A stretch of 64,000 nt of DNA from Kineosporia sp. R_H_3 (GCF_002198675.1 NZ_MWLL01000218.1:1-64000), one strand, 5' to 3'; numbered from the stretch's first letter, positions 49,911 to 58,936 are shown. Notes: generated by a model not told the origin, from the sequence alone. Made by a program: numbers and translations.

Positions 49911-50334
49911 CGACCACCCAGCCGGCGGTCGCCGCGAGCACCAGCGCGAGCAGTGCTGCGAGGTTGGTTGCGTAGTCGAGCGGGGCGACGCTCGGGTTGT
50001 CGGCGGGGCGCCTCCCGAGCACCTGGACGGCGACCAGCGGCGCCGCGACGAGCACGATCGACCCGGCGACGACGAGCGCGACGGCCAGCGGGGCCCGCGC
50101 CGCCGCCGGCACGAACCGGGCGGCGAGCCAGCCGGCGGCGACGACCGCCGGCGCGAGCAGCGCGTCGTGGACGACGATCGGCAGGACCACGAACGTGACC
50201 ACGGACAGCACGTCGGTGGCCCGGCCGCCGGAGAGCACGAGCCACGCGCCGTACCCGGCGAGGCCGACGCCGAGCGCTCCCGCAGCCGGCCGCAGCCGGG
50301 CCACGAGCGCGGCGGACGCGAGCGGGCCGGTCAT
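49870..50334 (-). CDS. Small membrane protein co-translated with the molybdopterin oxidoreductase
   Basis: The 154-residue protein has four hydrophobic segments (ALGVGLAGYGAWLVL, VVTFVVLPIVVHDALLA, VALVVAGSIVLVAAPLVAVQ, ALLALVLAATAGWVVV). Its ATG at 50334 overlaps the oxidoreductase stop (4 bases). I recognise no family. It may anchor or pass electrons to the oxidoreductase, which is inference from coupling alone. Confidence 0.7.
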   Translation of the reverse strand: MTGPLASAALVARLRPAAGALGVGLAGYGAWLVLSGGRATDVLSVVTFVVLPIVVHDALLAPAVVAAGWLAARFVPAAARAPLAVALVVAGSIVLVAAPLVAVQVLGRRPADNPSVAPLDYATNLAALLALVLAATAGWVVVRAVRRRRASAPR

Positions 50335-51485
50335 CGGGCCGTCTCGATCCGGCTGAGCCACTTGGTCTGCTGCACGCCCGGCCTGTTCGGCGCGATGAGC
50401 CGCAGCGGGAAGCCGTGGTCGAGCGCGAGGGTCTCGCCGTTCGCGCGCAGGGCGAGCAGCGTCTGCGGGTCGAGCGCCTGGTCGGCGGTGAGCGTGCTCC
50501 GGCCGTACAGCCCCTTGGCCTCCAACGACGTGACGAGCACCCCGGCCGCCGGGTCGAGCCCGGTGAGCGCGAGGACGTCGGCCAGCCGGACGCCGTCCCA
50601 CCGCACCGTCGCGCTCCAGCCCTCGACGCACGCGATGGGCAGCGACACCGACTGCTGCGGAAGGGCTGCGAGCTCGTCGAGGGAGAACGCGCGGGCGGCA
50701 GGGCCGGCGACGAGCAGCCGCCACTGCGGGGATGTCGCGAACGCGGCGACCCCCGCGGAGCGCGCCGTCTTGTTCACCGGGAAGCCCTGCGGGCCGGTCG
50801 TCGGCCGGCGCGGGGCGAGCAGCGCGAACCGGGAGAGCCCCGGCACGGTCTGCCCGATCGTCACGAGCGTCACGGCGCCGACCGCGGCGCCGGTCGACAC
50901 GAGCAGGCCGCGACGGGTCAGGGCGCCGTCCACGGCGTCGGGCGTGCCGTCGGGCGTGCCGGCGTCCGTGGTCCGGGTCCGCCAGGCCTCGGCGATGACC
51001 GGGGCCTTCACCGCGAGGTGCAGCAGCACCGAGCCGACGAGCACCCACGCCACGGCGTAGTGCGCGCTCGGGAAGAAGAAGCCCCACGGGTAGAGCTGGG
51101 CCACGTTGAGCAGCCCGGTGACGACCTCGAAGAGCATCGCGCCGACCAGCCCGGCGACCGAGAGCCGTTCCAGCGCATGGGGAAGGGAGCGCACCGGCGG
51201 CCACTCGAGCAGCCGCGGGAACACGCTGAACAGCTTGACGAGCACGAGCGGCACGCAGGCGATCCCGCTCGCGACGTGCAGCCCCTGCGTGACCCGGTAC
51301 CCCCACGCGGGCCGCGGCGGGATCGGGAGCCAGCCGACCGGGTGCTGGTGCAGGTGGCTCAGCAGCCCGGTGAGGAAGCAGACGAGCACCGCCACCCCGA
51401 GCCAGGCGCCGACGCGCACGGTGACACGCGGATCCCGCAGCGGGCTGGTGATCTCGGGCGGCCGGACCTTGGCGAGCAGCGACAT
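50331..51485 (-). CDS. Membrane-anchored molybdopterin-dependent oxidoreductase (sulfite oxidase type)
   Basis: The 384-residue protein joins an N-terminal membrane part of about five helices with histidines (LSHLHQHP, LHVASGI, SAHYAVAWV), resembling cytochrome b561, to a C-terminal Mo-cofactor domain. Cys in LPIACVEGWSATVRW is the expected molybdenum ligand. The electron donor and substrate are unknown; YedY/MsrP-like repair of oxidised methionine is possible. A TTCCGTAAGG element lies 47 bases upstream. Confidence 0.85.
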   Translation of the reverse strand: MSLLAKVRPPEITSPLRDPRVTVRVGAWLGVAVLVCFLTGLLSHLHQHPVGWLPIPPRPAWGYRVTQGLHVASGIACVPLVLVKLFSVFPRLLEWPPVRSLPHALERLSVAGLVGAMLFEVVTGLLNVAQLYPWGFFFPSAHYAVAWVLVGSVLLHLAVKAPVIAEAWRTRTTDAGTPDGTPDAVDGALTRRGLLVSTGAAVGAVTLVTIGQTVPGLSRFALLAPRRPTTGPQGFPVNKTARSAGVAAFATSPQWRLLVAGPAARAFSLDELAALPQQSVSLPIACVEGWSATVRWDGVRLADVLALTGLDPAAGVLVTSLEAKGLYGRSTLTADQALDPQTLLALRANGETLALDHGFPLRLIAPNRPGVQQTKWLSRIETAR

Positions 51486-51531
51486 GAGGTCGACCGTAGG
51501 CGCGGACCGGCGTGGACGACCCCGTCCGAGT

Positions 51532-51541
51532 CCTTACGGAA
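51532..51541 (-). promoter_or_regulatory. Shared element TTCCGTAAGG before the molybdopterin oxidoreductase gene
   Basis: On the minus strand this reads TTCCGTAAGGAC, 47 bases before the ATG at 51485. A -10-like CTACGGT follows about 32 bases later, about the same distance as CTAGCGT lies from the element at 48821. Confidence 0.5.
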
Positions 51542-51599
51542 GTCGTACGTCTGCCCTCGGACCGGTCCGCGGCCTCCCGGCCCTGACACATTGGGGGAC

Positions 51600-52937
51600 A
51601 TGGGGATCCGGTCGGCGCGTGCCGGCGTGACGACCGACCTGCCGGTCGCCGCCGGCGGCCTCGTCGCGCTCGTGACCCTCCTCGTCGCCGCGCAGCACCC
51701 GGCGGTGCGCGGGGTGCGGCAGCTCGTCGTCGTCCTGCTCATGTTCGTCGTCTTCGCGCCCGCCGCGCGTGCGGTCGACCGGGTCGGCGAGCCGCTCGGG
51801 GTGCGGCTCGCCGTGCTCGGCGGGGCGCTGCTCCAGCTCGTCGCGCTGCGGGTGCGGCCGTGGTCGACGGACGACTACCTGCGCTACGCGTGGGACGGCC
51901 GGGTGCAGGCGGCGGGCGTCGACCCGTACCGCTACGTGCCCGGGGCGCCGGAGCTCGCCGCGCTGCGGGACGCCTGGCTGTTCCCGGACGGCGTGACGCC
52001 GCGGCTCAACCACCCCGGCGTCCGGACGATCTACCCACCGGTCGCCCAGGCCTGGTTCTGGCTCGTCCACACGCTGTCGGGCGGGCGCGGCGAGGGCCTC
52101 CAGCTCCAGGTCGGGTCGGCGCTCGTGGCCGTCGCGACGTCGGTGGCGGTCGTCGTCGTCCTGCGCCGTGCCGGCCGGCCGGCGCAGCGGGTCGTTTGGT
52201 GGGCGTGGTGCCCGACGGTCGTGCTCGAGGCGGGGGGCAACGCGCACGTCGACGTCGTCGCAGCGTTCCTCGTCGTCGTGGCGCTCGGGCTGCTCGTGGA
52301 ACGGCGGTGGGTGCCGGCAGGCGTCGCGCTCGGGCTCGCGGTCGCGACCAAGCTGCTGCCGGCGCTCGTCGCCGTCGCGGTGCCGCCGCGCCGCTCGCTG
52401 CGCGTCGGAGCGGCCGCGGCCCTCGCGGTCGTGCTCGTCTACCTGCCGCACGTGCTCGCGCTCGGCGCGGACGTCACCGGCTTCCTCGGCGGCTACCTCG
52501 AGGAGGAGTCCCGGGACCGGTACGACCTGCTGCGGCCGCTGCTCCCCGACGCGGTCGTCGCGCCGGTCGCCGTCGCGCTGCTCGCGGCCACCGCGCTGCT
52601 GCTGTGGCGCGACGCCGGACGGCGCGAGGCCGCCGGGCTGCCGGCGCAGCCGTGGTCGGGCGCTGCGGTCATGGTCGGCGTGACGTTCCTCGTGCTCACG
52701 CCTCCCTACCCCTGGTACGCGCTGCTCCTCGTGCCCCTCGTGGCGCTCGGCGCACCCCGGGTCTGGCTCGTCGTCCCGGTGGCGGTCTACCCCGTCTACG
52801 CGGCGGCCGCGCTCGGCCACGCGTACTTCGGGACCCGGGTCGTCGGCTACGGGATCGCGACGCTCGTGCTCCTCGGGGCCGCGGCCCGCGCACGCCGTTC
52901 GACTTCCGTAAGGGTTGCGGCACCAGGGGATTCCTAA
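51600..52937 (+). CDS. Integral membrane glycosyltransferase (GT87/GT39-like, GT-C fold)
   Basis: The 445-residue protein has about ten membrane segments and the GT-C loop DDYLRYAWDGRVQAAGVDPYRYVPGAPE (in parts DDYLRY, GVDPYRY), where the acidic DD is the expected catalytic site on the outer face. It likely transfers mannose from polyprenyl phosphate to an acceptor outside the membrane. ATG 51600 is preceded by TTGGGGGAC. It is divergent from the molybdopterin oxidoreductase and next to the GT2 that could make its donor. Confidence 0.82.
   Translation: MGIRSARAGVTTDLPVAAGGLVALVTLLVAAQHPAVRGVRQLVVVLLMFVVFAPAARAVDRVGEPLGVRLAVLGGALLQLVALRVRPWSTDDYLRYAWDGRVQAAGVDPYRYVPGAPELAALRDAWLFPDGVTPRLNHPGVRTIYPPVAQAWFWLVHTLSGGRGEGLQLQVGSALVAVATSVAVVVVLRRAGRPAQRVVWWAWCPTVVLEAGGNAHVDVVAAFLVVVALGLLVERRWVPAGVALGLAVATKLLPALVAVAVPPRRSLRVGAAAALAVVLVYLPHVLALGADVTGFLGGYLEEESRDRYDLLRPLLPDAVVAPVAVALLAATALLLWRDAGRREAAGLPAQPWSGAAVMVGVTFLVLTPPYPWYALLLVPLVALGAPRVWLVVPVAVYPVYAAAALGHAYFGTRVVGYGIATLVLLGAAARARRSTSVRVAAPGDS
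52904..52913 (+). promoter_or_regulatory. Shared element TTCCGTAAGG before the GT2 operon
   Basis: TTCCGTAAGG lies at the end of the preceding glycosyltransferase gene and 35 bases before GTG 52948, oriented towards it. A second degenerate copy, TTCCTAAGG, occurs at 52931-52939. Confidence 0.5.
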
Positions 52938-52940
52938 GGT
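52934..52940 (+). promoter_or_regulatory. -10-like CTAAGGT for the GT2 gene
   Basis: CTAAGGT ends 7 bases before GTG 52948, suggesting a leaderless or near-leaderless transcript. GGGAGG directly before the GTG is too close to act as a standard ribosome site. Confidence 0.4.
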
Positions 52941-52947
52941 CGGGAGG

Positions 52948-53628
52948 GTGCCAGCCACCGTTCCCGCCGCCCTCGCGGACGTCGTCCTGCCCTGCCTCGA
53001 CGAGGCCGCCGCCCTGCCCCGCGTGCTCGCGGGCCTGCCGCCGGGCTGGCGGGCCGTCGTCGTCGACAACGGCTCGACCGACGGCAGCGCCCGGGTCGCC
53101 GCCGACCTCGGCGCGCACGTCGTCGTCGAACCCCGCCGCGGCTTCGGCGCGGCCTGCGCCGCCGGGCTGCTCGCCGCGACCGCACCGGTCGTCGCGTTCT
53201 GCGACGCCGACGGTTCGCTCGACCTGGGCGCCCTGCCCGACGTCGCGGCCCTCGTGCTCGCCGGCGAGGCCGACCTCGTGCTCGGGCGCCGCCGTCCGAC
53301 GACCCGCGGCGCCTGGCCGGTGCACGCCCGGCTCGCGAACCGGGTGCTCGCCCGCGAGCTGCGGCGCCGGTGCGGCACGCCCCTGCGCGACCTCGGGCCG
53401 ATGCGCGTGGCCCGCCGGGAACCGTTGCTGGCGCTGCGGATCGAGGACCGCCGGTTCGGCTACCCGCTCGAGATGGTGCTGCGCGCGGCCGCGCAGGGCT
53501 GGCGGATCCGCGAGGTCGACGTCGCGTACCACCCGCGCACCGGGCGGTCCAAGGTGACGGGCACCGTCCGCGGGACCGTCGCCGCGGTCGCCGACATGCG
53601 TCGCGCACTCGCCGGGACGCCTGCGTGA
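52948..53628 (+). CDS. GT2 glycosyltransferase (dolichol-phosphate mannose synthase-like)
   Basis: The 226-residue GT-A protein has VVLPCLDEAAALPRVLAGLP, VVVDNGSTDGSARVA, and the metal-binding D-x-D as CDADGS, followed by LRDLGPMRVARRE and RTGRSKVTGT. It transfers a sugar from a nucleotide donor to a lipid phosphate or similar acceptor. The stop overlaps the next GTG (53625), so it is co-translated with the CofC-like transferase. Confidence 0.85.
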   Translation: MPATVPAALADVVLPCLDEAAALPRVLAGLPPGWRAVVVDNGSTDGSARVAADLGAHVVVEPRRGFGAACAAGLLAATAPVVAFCDADGSLDLGALPDVAALVLAGEADLVLGRRRPTTRGAWPVHARLANRVLARELRRRCGTPLRDLGPMRVARREPLLALRIEDRRFGYPLEMVLRAAAQGWRIREVDVAYHPRTGRSKVTGTVRGTVAAVADMRRALAGTPA

Positions 53629-54281
53629 GCGGCCTGACGATCCTCGTGCTCGCGAAGTCCCCGGAGCCGGGCCGCAGCAAGACCCGCCTCGCGCCGGCCT
53701 ACGGCTTCGAGGGGGCCGCGGCGCTCGCGGCGGCGGCGCTCGCCGACACACTCGATGCCGTCGCGGCGGCACCGGCGGCGCGCCGGGTGCTCGTGCTCGA
53801 CGGGGAGGTCGTCCCGCCGGTGCCCGCCGGGTTCGTCGTCGTGCGCCAGCGGGGACGCACCCACGGCGACCGGATCGCGGCCGCGCTGGCGGCCGAGCCC
53901 GGCCCGGCACTGCTCATCGGCATGGACACCCCGCAGGTCACCCCTGCCCTGCTCACCGTCGACCTCGCCGAACCCGGCGTCGATGCCTGGCTCGGGCCGG
54001 CGGCCGACGGCGGCTGGTGGGCCCTCGGGCTGCGGCATCCCGGGCGGGACGCCCGATCGGTGCTCGCCGGCGTCCCGATGTCGACCGCGCTCACCGGGCA
54101 GGTGCAGCGGGAGCGGCTCGTGGCCGCCGGGCTCGCGCCGCGGGCGCTGCCTGCGCTGCGCGACGTCGACGAGCCGGACGACGCGCTCGCGGTGGCAGCC
54201 CTGGCTCCGGGGACCCGGTTCGGCCGGCTCGTGCAGGAGCTGTCGTCGGCCTGTGCGCCGGCCCCGGTGGGTGCGGCGTGA
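53625..54281 (+). CDS. GT-A/CofC-like transferase (TIGR04282/DUF2064 family)
   Basis: The 218-residue protein starts AKSPEPGRSKTRLAPAYG (nucleotide-binding GxGxxxKxRL-like loop near residue 10), with RTHGDRIAAALA, LLIGMDTPQVTPALL, and GPAADGGWWALGL, the signature of DUF2064 proteins sometimes called arsenosugar-biosynthesis glycosyltransferases. The product is not established. It is tightly coupled to GT2 upstream and the methyltransferase downstream. Confidence 0.82.
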   Translation: MSGLTILVLAKSPEPGRSKTRLAPAYGFEGAAALAAAALADTLDAVAAAPAARRVLVLDGEVVPPVPAGFVVVRQRGRTHGDRIAAALAAEPGPALLIGMDTPQVTPALLTVDLAEPGVDAWLGPAADGGWWALGLRHPGRDARSVLAGVPMSTALTGQVQRERLVAAGLAPRALPALRDVDEPDDALAVAALAPGTRFGRLVQELSSACAPAPVGAA

Positions 54282-54988
54282 CGGAGGTGCTCGTCGCGGA
54301 CGTCGGGCCGGACGCCGGCCCGGACGTCTTCGAGACCGTGCTGCGGGCCGGGCGACCGGTGCGGGTCGTCCATGGCTGCGGCGCCGTGCAGCACCACGAC
54401 GTGCCGCGCTGGCTCGCCGATGCCGACCCGGTCGACCGCCGCGTGCTCGCCCGCTGCACCGGCCCGATCGTCGACCTGGGCTGCGGGCCCGGTCGGCTCG
54501 TGGCCAGGCTCGTGGCGGACGGAATCCCCGCGCTCGGGGTCGACGTCTCGCCCGTGGCCGTCGGCATGACCCGGGCCCGCGGCGCGGCCGCCCTGCGAGG
54601 TGACGTCCTCGGGCCGCTGCCCGGCGAGGGGCTGTGGAGCCACGCGCTGCTCATGGACGGCAACATCGGGATCGGCGGCGACCCGGTGCGGCTGCTCCGC
54701 CGGGTGCGGCGGCTGCTCGCGCCGGGCGGGGCCGCCGTCGTCGAGGCGTCTCCGCACGACGTCGACCGGCGCGGGCCGGTGCGTCTGCAGGCGCACGGGT
54801 GCGGCCCCGACCCCGGGGGAGCGGTCGCGGGCCCGTTCCCGTGGGCCGAGGTCGGTGTGACCGCCCTGCTCGCCCTCGCCGCGGCGACGAGGTGGTGCTC
54901 GGCCGAGCACTGGGCGGACGGCGGCCGCCGTTTCGTGCGGCTGACGGCCCCCGGCAGACGCCCGCGCTCACGACCGAGCCGCGGGTGA
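54278..54988 (+). CDS. SAM-dependent methyltransferase of the GT2 operon
   Basis: The 236-residue protein has VDLGCGPGRLVARLVADG (motif I), LGVDVSPVAVGMTRARGAA in parts, and LRRVRRLLAPGGAAVVEAS. It starts at GTG 54278 in the stop of the CofC-like gene. It probably methylates the product of the preceding transferases or a lipid acceptor. The gene ends 5 bases before the stop of the convergent methyltransferase at 54994. Confidence 0.82.
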   Translation: MTEVLVADVGPDAGPDVFETVLRAGRPVRVVHGCGAVQHHDVPRWLADADPVDRRVLARCTGPIVDLGCGPGRLVARLVADGIPALGVDVSPVAVGMTRARGAAALRGDVLGPLPGEGLWSHALLMDGNIGIGGDPVRLLRRVRRLLAPGGAAVVEASPHDVDRRGPVRLQAHGCGPDPGGAVAGPFPWAEVGVTALLALAAATRWCSAEHWADGGRRFVRLTAPGRRPRSRPSRG

Positions 54989-54993
54989 CCGCG

Positions 54994-55860
54994 TCACCCT
55001 GCCGCGGGAGCCCGGCCGAGCGTGTAGCGGACCTGCTGCGTCAGCGCCGCGTCGCCGTCACGGGTGCGGACGCCGTCCAGGATCGCCGCGGCCTGCTCCC
55101 GCAGCCCTGCCCCGGCGTCCGCCGGGACCTGGTCCCACATGGCCCGCTGGCCGTGCGACTGCGACCACGTCACCCAGGCGTCGACGTCCGCGAACCGGAC
55201 GACGACGTCGGCGTGCGTCGTCGTGACGCCCGTGAGGCCGGCGCCGGCGAGCAGGCCCTCGACGCCTGCGTCGCTCGCGAACGGCCCGGACTCCCCGCTC
55301 GTGCGGGCGTCGAGCATCATCGGCGGCAGGTACGGCGTGAAGAGGTCGTCGAGACGGCGCCACGCGTCGTCCCGCCCGGCGAAGGTCGAGATGCCGAGCC
55401 GGCCGCCCGGCCGCAGCAGCGCCGTCCACGCGGCGAGGGCCTCGGCGGGGCGCGGCAGGAAGAAGACGACGAGCGAGGCGACGACGACGTCCGCCTCGCC
55501 GGCCGGGAGCGAGGGGGCCGAGGCGTCCATGACGGACAGCTCGACGTTCGTCAGCCCGAGCTCCTCGACACGCTGCGCGGCGAGCTCGACCATCCGCGGT
55601 GACAGGTCCGCGCCGACGACCCGGCCGCCCGGCCCGACCGCCGTCGCGAGCGGCACGAGCGCCGCTCCGCGCCCGCACCCGAGGTCGACGACGCGCTCGC
55701 CCGGCTGCGGGGCGACCGCGGCGACGAGACCCTCCGCGATCGGTGCGAACCACGGGACGCCGACGCTCTCGTAGGTCTGCGCGACCCGGTCGAAGAGGGC
55801 GGCGACGCGGGCACTGGGGTTGGGCGGCGTGCTCGGGGGCCCGGGCTTCGGCGAGGTCAT
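54994..55860 (-). CDS. Class I methyltransferase, UbiE/COQ5-like
   Basis: The protein of about 288 residues has VVDLGCGRGAALVPLATAVG, VVGADLSPRMVELAAQR, and motif II-like EADVVVASLVVFFLPRP, with a C-terminal region of unknown specificity. The start is uncertain: ATG 55860 is used, GTG 55875 is also possible. It is a separate transcript from the GT2 operon. The substrate is unknown. Confidence 0.8.
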   Translation of the reverse strand: MTSPKPGPPSTPPNPSARVAALFDRVAQTYESVGVPWFAPIAEGLVAAVAPQPGERVVDLGCGRGAALVPLATAVGPGGRVVGADLSPRMVELAAQRVEELGLTNVELSVMDASAPSLPAGEADVVVASLVVFFLPRPAEALAAWTALLRPGGRLGISTFAGRDDAWRRLDDLFTPYLPPMMLDARTSGESGPFASDAGVEGLLAGAGLTGVTTTHADVVVRFADVDAWVTWSQSHGQRAMWDQVPADAGAGLREQAAAILDGVRTRDGDAALTQQVRYTLGRAPAAG

Positions 55861-55916
55861 CCGCACAGGGTGCACCCTCCCGGGACGTTCCGGTACGGAT
55901 CAGCCGAATCCCGTGC

Positions 55917-56741
55917 TCAGGCCGTGAGGAAGTCCGCGACGAGCCGGCCGAACGCGTCGGCGTGCTCGATCTGGGTCCAGTGCCCGCAGCGGCCGAACAG
56001 GTGCACCTGGCTGTCGTCGATCCACGCGTGCAGGGTCAGCGACGTGCTCGGCGGGATGACCTTGTCGTCGCGGCCGTGGACGAGCAGCGTCGGGTGCGTG
56101 ATGGCCCGGACGTCCGCCTCGGGGTGCGCCATCGCGTCGACCCAGCGCTGCCGCGGGGCCGGGAACATCGCGGCGAACTTCTCCTGGACGCCCGGGCGGA
56201 TGCTCGCCTCGTAGCGCATCCGGACGAGGTCGTCGGTGACGAGCGCCGGGTCGTACGCGAACGTCTCGCGCATGAGGGTGCCCATCGTCCCGGGCGACGG
56301 CTCGTACCCCCAGACGGCGTCGAGCCCGGCCGTGAGCTCGAACGGCACCCCGACGCTGCCCATGAGGACGAGCCGGTCGACCCGCTCCGGGTGCGAGATC
56401 GCCAGCGCGAGGGCCATCGAGCCGCCGAACGAGTTGCCGACGACCGAGACCTTCCCGACGCCGACCGCGTCGAGGAACGCGACGATCTGCTCGAGCCAGG
56501 CCTTGCGGGTGTACTCGACGTCGTCCGGCACCTCGGTGAACCCGAAGCCGGCGAGGTCGGGCGCGAGGATCCGGAACCGCGGGGACAGGTGCTGGATCGT
56601 CAGCCGCCAGTTCGCGAACGCGCTCACCCCCGGCCCGGAGCCGTGGAGCAGCAGGAGCGGCGGCCCGTCACCGACGTCGTGGTAGTTCGTCCGCAGCCTG
56701 CCGGTGACGACGGACCGGCCGATCTCGGGGTTCGGCTGCAT
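55917..56741 (-). CDS. Alpha/beta hydrolase, meta-cleavage product hydrolase-like
   Basis: The 274-residue hydrolase has LLLLHGSGPGVSAFANWR (oxyanion region), the nucleophile Ser in VVGNSFGGSMAL, Asp in LLVHGRDDKVIP and His in GRCGHWTQIEHA. This order and the HGSGPG loop match carbon-carbon bond hydrolases (BphD/MhpC/HsaD), which act on ring-cleavage products. No ring-cleavage dioxygenase lies near, so the natural substrate is open. Confidence 0.87.
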   Translation of the reverse strand: MQPNPEIGRSVVTGRLRTNYHDVGDGPPLLLLHGSGPGVSAFANWRLTIQHLSPRFRILAPDLAGFGFTEVPDDVEYTRKAWLEQIVAFLDAVGVGKVSVVGNSFGGSMALALAISHPERVDRLVLMGSVGVPFELTAGLDAVWGYEPSPGTMGTLMRETFAYDPALVTDDLVRMRYEASIRPGVQEKFAAMFPAPRQRWVDAMAHPEADVRAITHPTLLVHGRDDKVIPPSTSLTLHAWIDDSQVHLFGRCGHWTQIEHADAFGRLVADFLTA

Positions 56742-56987
56742 GGGCGTTCCTCTCGTGCGGGTGCACCGGCGGCCCCAGTGTCGGGGTGCGCGGGACGGCG
56801 GTCGGCGACCGTTCCGCGCCGCCGAACCGGGACGTCGGCCGGCCGGTCACCGGACCGCCGCGAACCCGTCGCCCGCAGGGCCCCCGAACGGCGCGGGCGC
56901 GCGTACTCTGGAGGTAGCGCTGCACGGCGTCCGGGGCTCCCAACCGTGAGCCCGACCTGCCGGCGGCGCGACGAGAGGTGGTCCCAC

Positions 56988-57242
56988 GTGGATCCCGTGG
57001 TAGCACCCGGCCAGAGGCACCAGTACCTGACGACCTCCCAGTACCAGCTCGACGAGCGGCAGCTCCTCCTGCGCGGCGGCGCCCGTGACGGCCTGCGGTG
57101 GCACGCGACCGTGGCCGTCGGCCAGCGCGTGTTCTGCGGCGAGGGCGAGTGGGCCGTCGACGGCCTGTACGTCGTCACGGCCGAAGAGGTCGACGACGCG
57201 GACGGCGTCCACCGCAACGTGGCGGTCCCCGCCTTCGCCTAG
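56988..57242 (+). CDS. Small hypothetical protein
   Basis: The 84-residue protein starts at GTG 56988 after GAGAGGTGG (VDPVVAPGQRHQYLTTSQYQ) and ends VDDADGVHRNVAVPAFA. It is acidic, has no membrane segment and one Cys (VFCGEGEW). I recognise no family. Upstream of it, 56742-56987 holds no gene. Confidence 0.6.
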   Translation: MDPVVAPGQRHQYLTTSQYQLDERQLLLRGGARDGLRWHATVAVGQRVFCGEGEWAVDGLYVVTAEEVDDADGVHRNVAVPAFA

Positions 57243-57387
57243 CGCGGCCCGGGCACGCACCACCACGACAGCCCGACAGCACGACAGCCTGACCGTCGCC
57301 GGCACCCGTCGGGTGCGACCGGCCGACGTCCTCTGCGGCACGGCCGCAGCCCGCACGACCCGCGCACGTCAGCAGACGAGGCACCCC

Positions 57388-57855
57388 GTGAACATCACCC
57401 CGCTCGACACCTCCCCTGATGCCCTCTTCACCATGACCGGCGGCGTCGGCGCCGACGAGGTCCCGGCCCTGCGCCGCGCGCTCGTGAGCGCCGTCGAGCG
57501 CATGCCGTCGCCGGTGATCGTCGACGCCCGTGGCGTCACCGCGTTCCCCGACGTCGCCATGGAGGCGCTCGTCTCCGCCCGGTCGCGGGCCAAGTTCCTC
57601 CGCAAGGTGCTCGTCGTCGTCGACGGCGACGCGGACGGTGCCGCCGGTGGCGTCGTGCACGCCGCCCTCGTCCGGACCGGCGTGGTCTTCCGGATCCCGG
57701 TCTTCGCCGACGAGGAGACGGCGCGCGCCGTCCTCGCCGCCGAGGTCAGCCGGCGCGAGCACCTCAGCCTCGCCGCCCCGCGCGCCGAGGCCGACGGTCA
57801 CCACGAGTCGGCCGAGCTCAACCTCGCGAACCCGCACCGGCAGGTCGTCGCCTGA
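57388..57855 (+). CDS. STAS-like domain protein
   Basis: The 155-residue protein has a pattern like STAS domains: FTMTGGVGADEVPALRRALV, PVIVDARGVTAFPDVAMEAL (position of the phospho-Ser is P-D, not S), then FLRKVLVVVDG. It could modulate an anti-sigma factor or partner switching. The start is GTG 57388 after ACGAGG. The last 45 residues are polar and disordered. Confidence 0.6.
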   Translation: MNITPLDTSPDALFTMTGGVGADEVPALRRALVSAVERMPSPVIVDARGVTAFPDVAMEALVSARSRAKFLRKVLVVVDGDADGAAGGVVHAALVRTGVVFRIPVFADEETARAVLAAEVSRREHLSLAAPRAEADGHHESAELNLANPHRQVVA

Positions 57856-57918
57856 GCTGATCCGCGGTCGTCGACCGGATCCGGGGTCCGCACCCGGGAA
57901 CGGGTCGACGACCGGGGA

Positions 57919-58881
57919 TCACGGCGTGGCGGACGCCGCGAGCAGGCGCAGCCCGATCTGGCGGGCCGCCCGGGCCACCTCGGCGCCGCGCACCACGTGG
58001 AACGGGACCGGCAGCACCGCGAGCTGCTCGGCGTACCAGACCGGGTTGCTCGTGCTGCCGACGAGGCGCGTCGTGCCCTCGTCCCCGGGCTCGACCCGGC
58101 CGAGCGTCGGGGGCAGCCGGCCGACGACGTCGGCGAACGCCGCGTCGATGACGACCTCGACCTCGTGCTCCCACCCGGAGGCGAGGTTCTCCTCGAGCAG
58201 GCGCACCGGGTCGAGGTCCGCCGGCGGAACGAACGTCCGTTCCAGCACCTCGACGGCGCGCACCCGGTCCACCCGGTAGGCGCGGACGGCGTCCGAGGCG
58301 TGCGCGTGGCACAGCAGGTACCAGCGGCCGTGCCGGACGACGACGGCCCACGGGTCGGCGTCCGTCGACCACTCGGTACCGGCGCCCGACCGGTAGGTGA
58401 CCCGGACGACGCGCTGCTCCTCGCAGGCCTGCACGAGGGTGCCCGTCGTCGCGGCGTCCGGCCGGACGGCCGCGCGGTCGGGGGCGGCGGCGGTGATCCG
58501 CCGGACCGCCTCGGCCTGGGCGGCGACCGGCCCGGGCATCGCCCGCATGAGCTTGCCGAGCGCGCTGCCGACGGGGTCGGTCGGGTCAGCCGCGTCGTGG
58601 TGCCCGTCGAGCACCGCCATGACGATGCCGAGCGCCTCGCCGGCGGTGAAGAGCAACGGCGGCAGCCGGACGCCGCGACCCACCCGGTAGCCGCCGTAGC
58701 GGCCCCGCGAGGCGTCGATCGGGATGCCCGCCTCGCGCAGGATCCCGACGTACCGGCGGGCGGCGCGGTCGGAGACGCCCAGCTTCTCCGCGAGCCGGTC
58801 CGCCGTGATGCCCGGCGTGTTCTGGATGAGCTCGAGGGCCAGCAGTGCCCGAGATGTCGGGTTCGCGGCCTCGGATTCCAC
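57919..58881 (-). CDS. HTH/WYL-domain transcriptional regulator (YafY type), second copy
   Basis: The 320-residue protein has a winged HTH (LALELIQNTPGITADRLAEK, VSDRAARRYVGILREAG) and a WYL domain (HGRWYLLCHAHASDAVRAYR). It is divergent from the DinB-like/GNAT pair with only 55 bases between them, so it probably regulates those two genes. It resembles the regulator at 3052 in layout but is not a close copy. Confidence 0.87.
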   Translation of the reverse strand: MESEAANPTSRALLALELIQNTPGITADRLAEKLGVSDRAARRYVGILREAGIPIDASRGRYGGYRVGRGVRLPPLLFTAGEALGIVMAVLDGHHDAADPTDPVGSALGKLMRAMPGPVAAQAEAVRRITAAAPDRAAVRPDAATTGTLVQACEEQRVVRVTYRSGAGTEWSTDADPWAVVVRHGRWYLLCHAHASDAVRAYRVDRVRAVEVLERTFVPPADLDPVRLLEENLASGWEHEVEVVIDAAFADVVGRLPPTLGRVEPGDEGTTRLVGSTSNPVWYAEQLAVLPVPFHVVRGAEVARAARQIGLRLLAASATP

Positions 58882-58922
58882 GGGTCGAGCCTAATCCGGA
58901 ACCGTAACGTCCGGTATCTCTT

Positions 58923-58929
58923 CTAGCGT
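58923..58929 (+). promoter_or_regulatory. -10-like CTAGCGT before the DinB-like gene
   Basis: CTAGCGT ends 7 bases before GTG 58937, matching the distance at 48863. No ribosome-binding site lies between them, so this looks like a leaderless transcript controlled by the divergent WYL regulator. Confidence 0.5.
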
Positions 58930-58936
58930 CGGTCCG

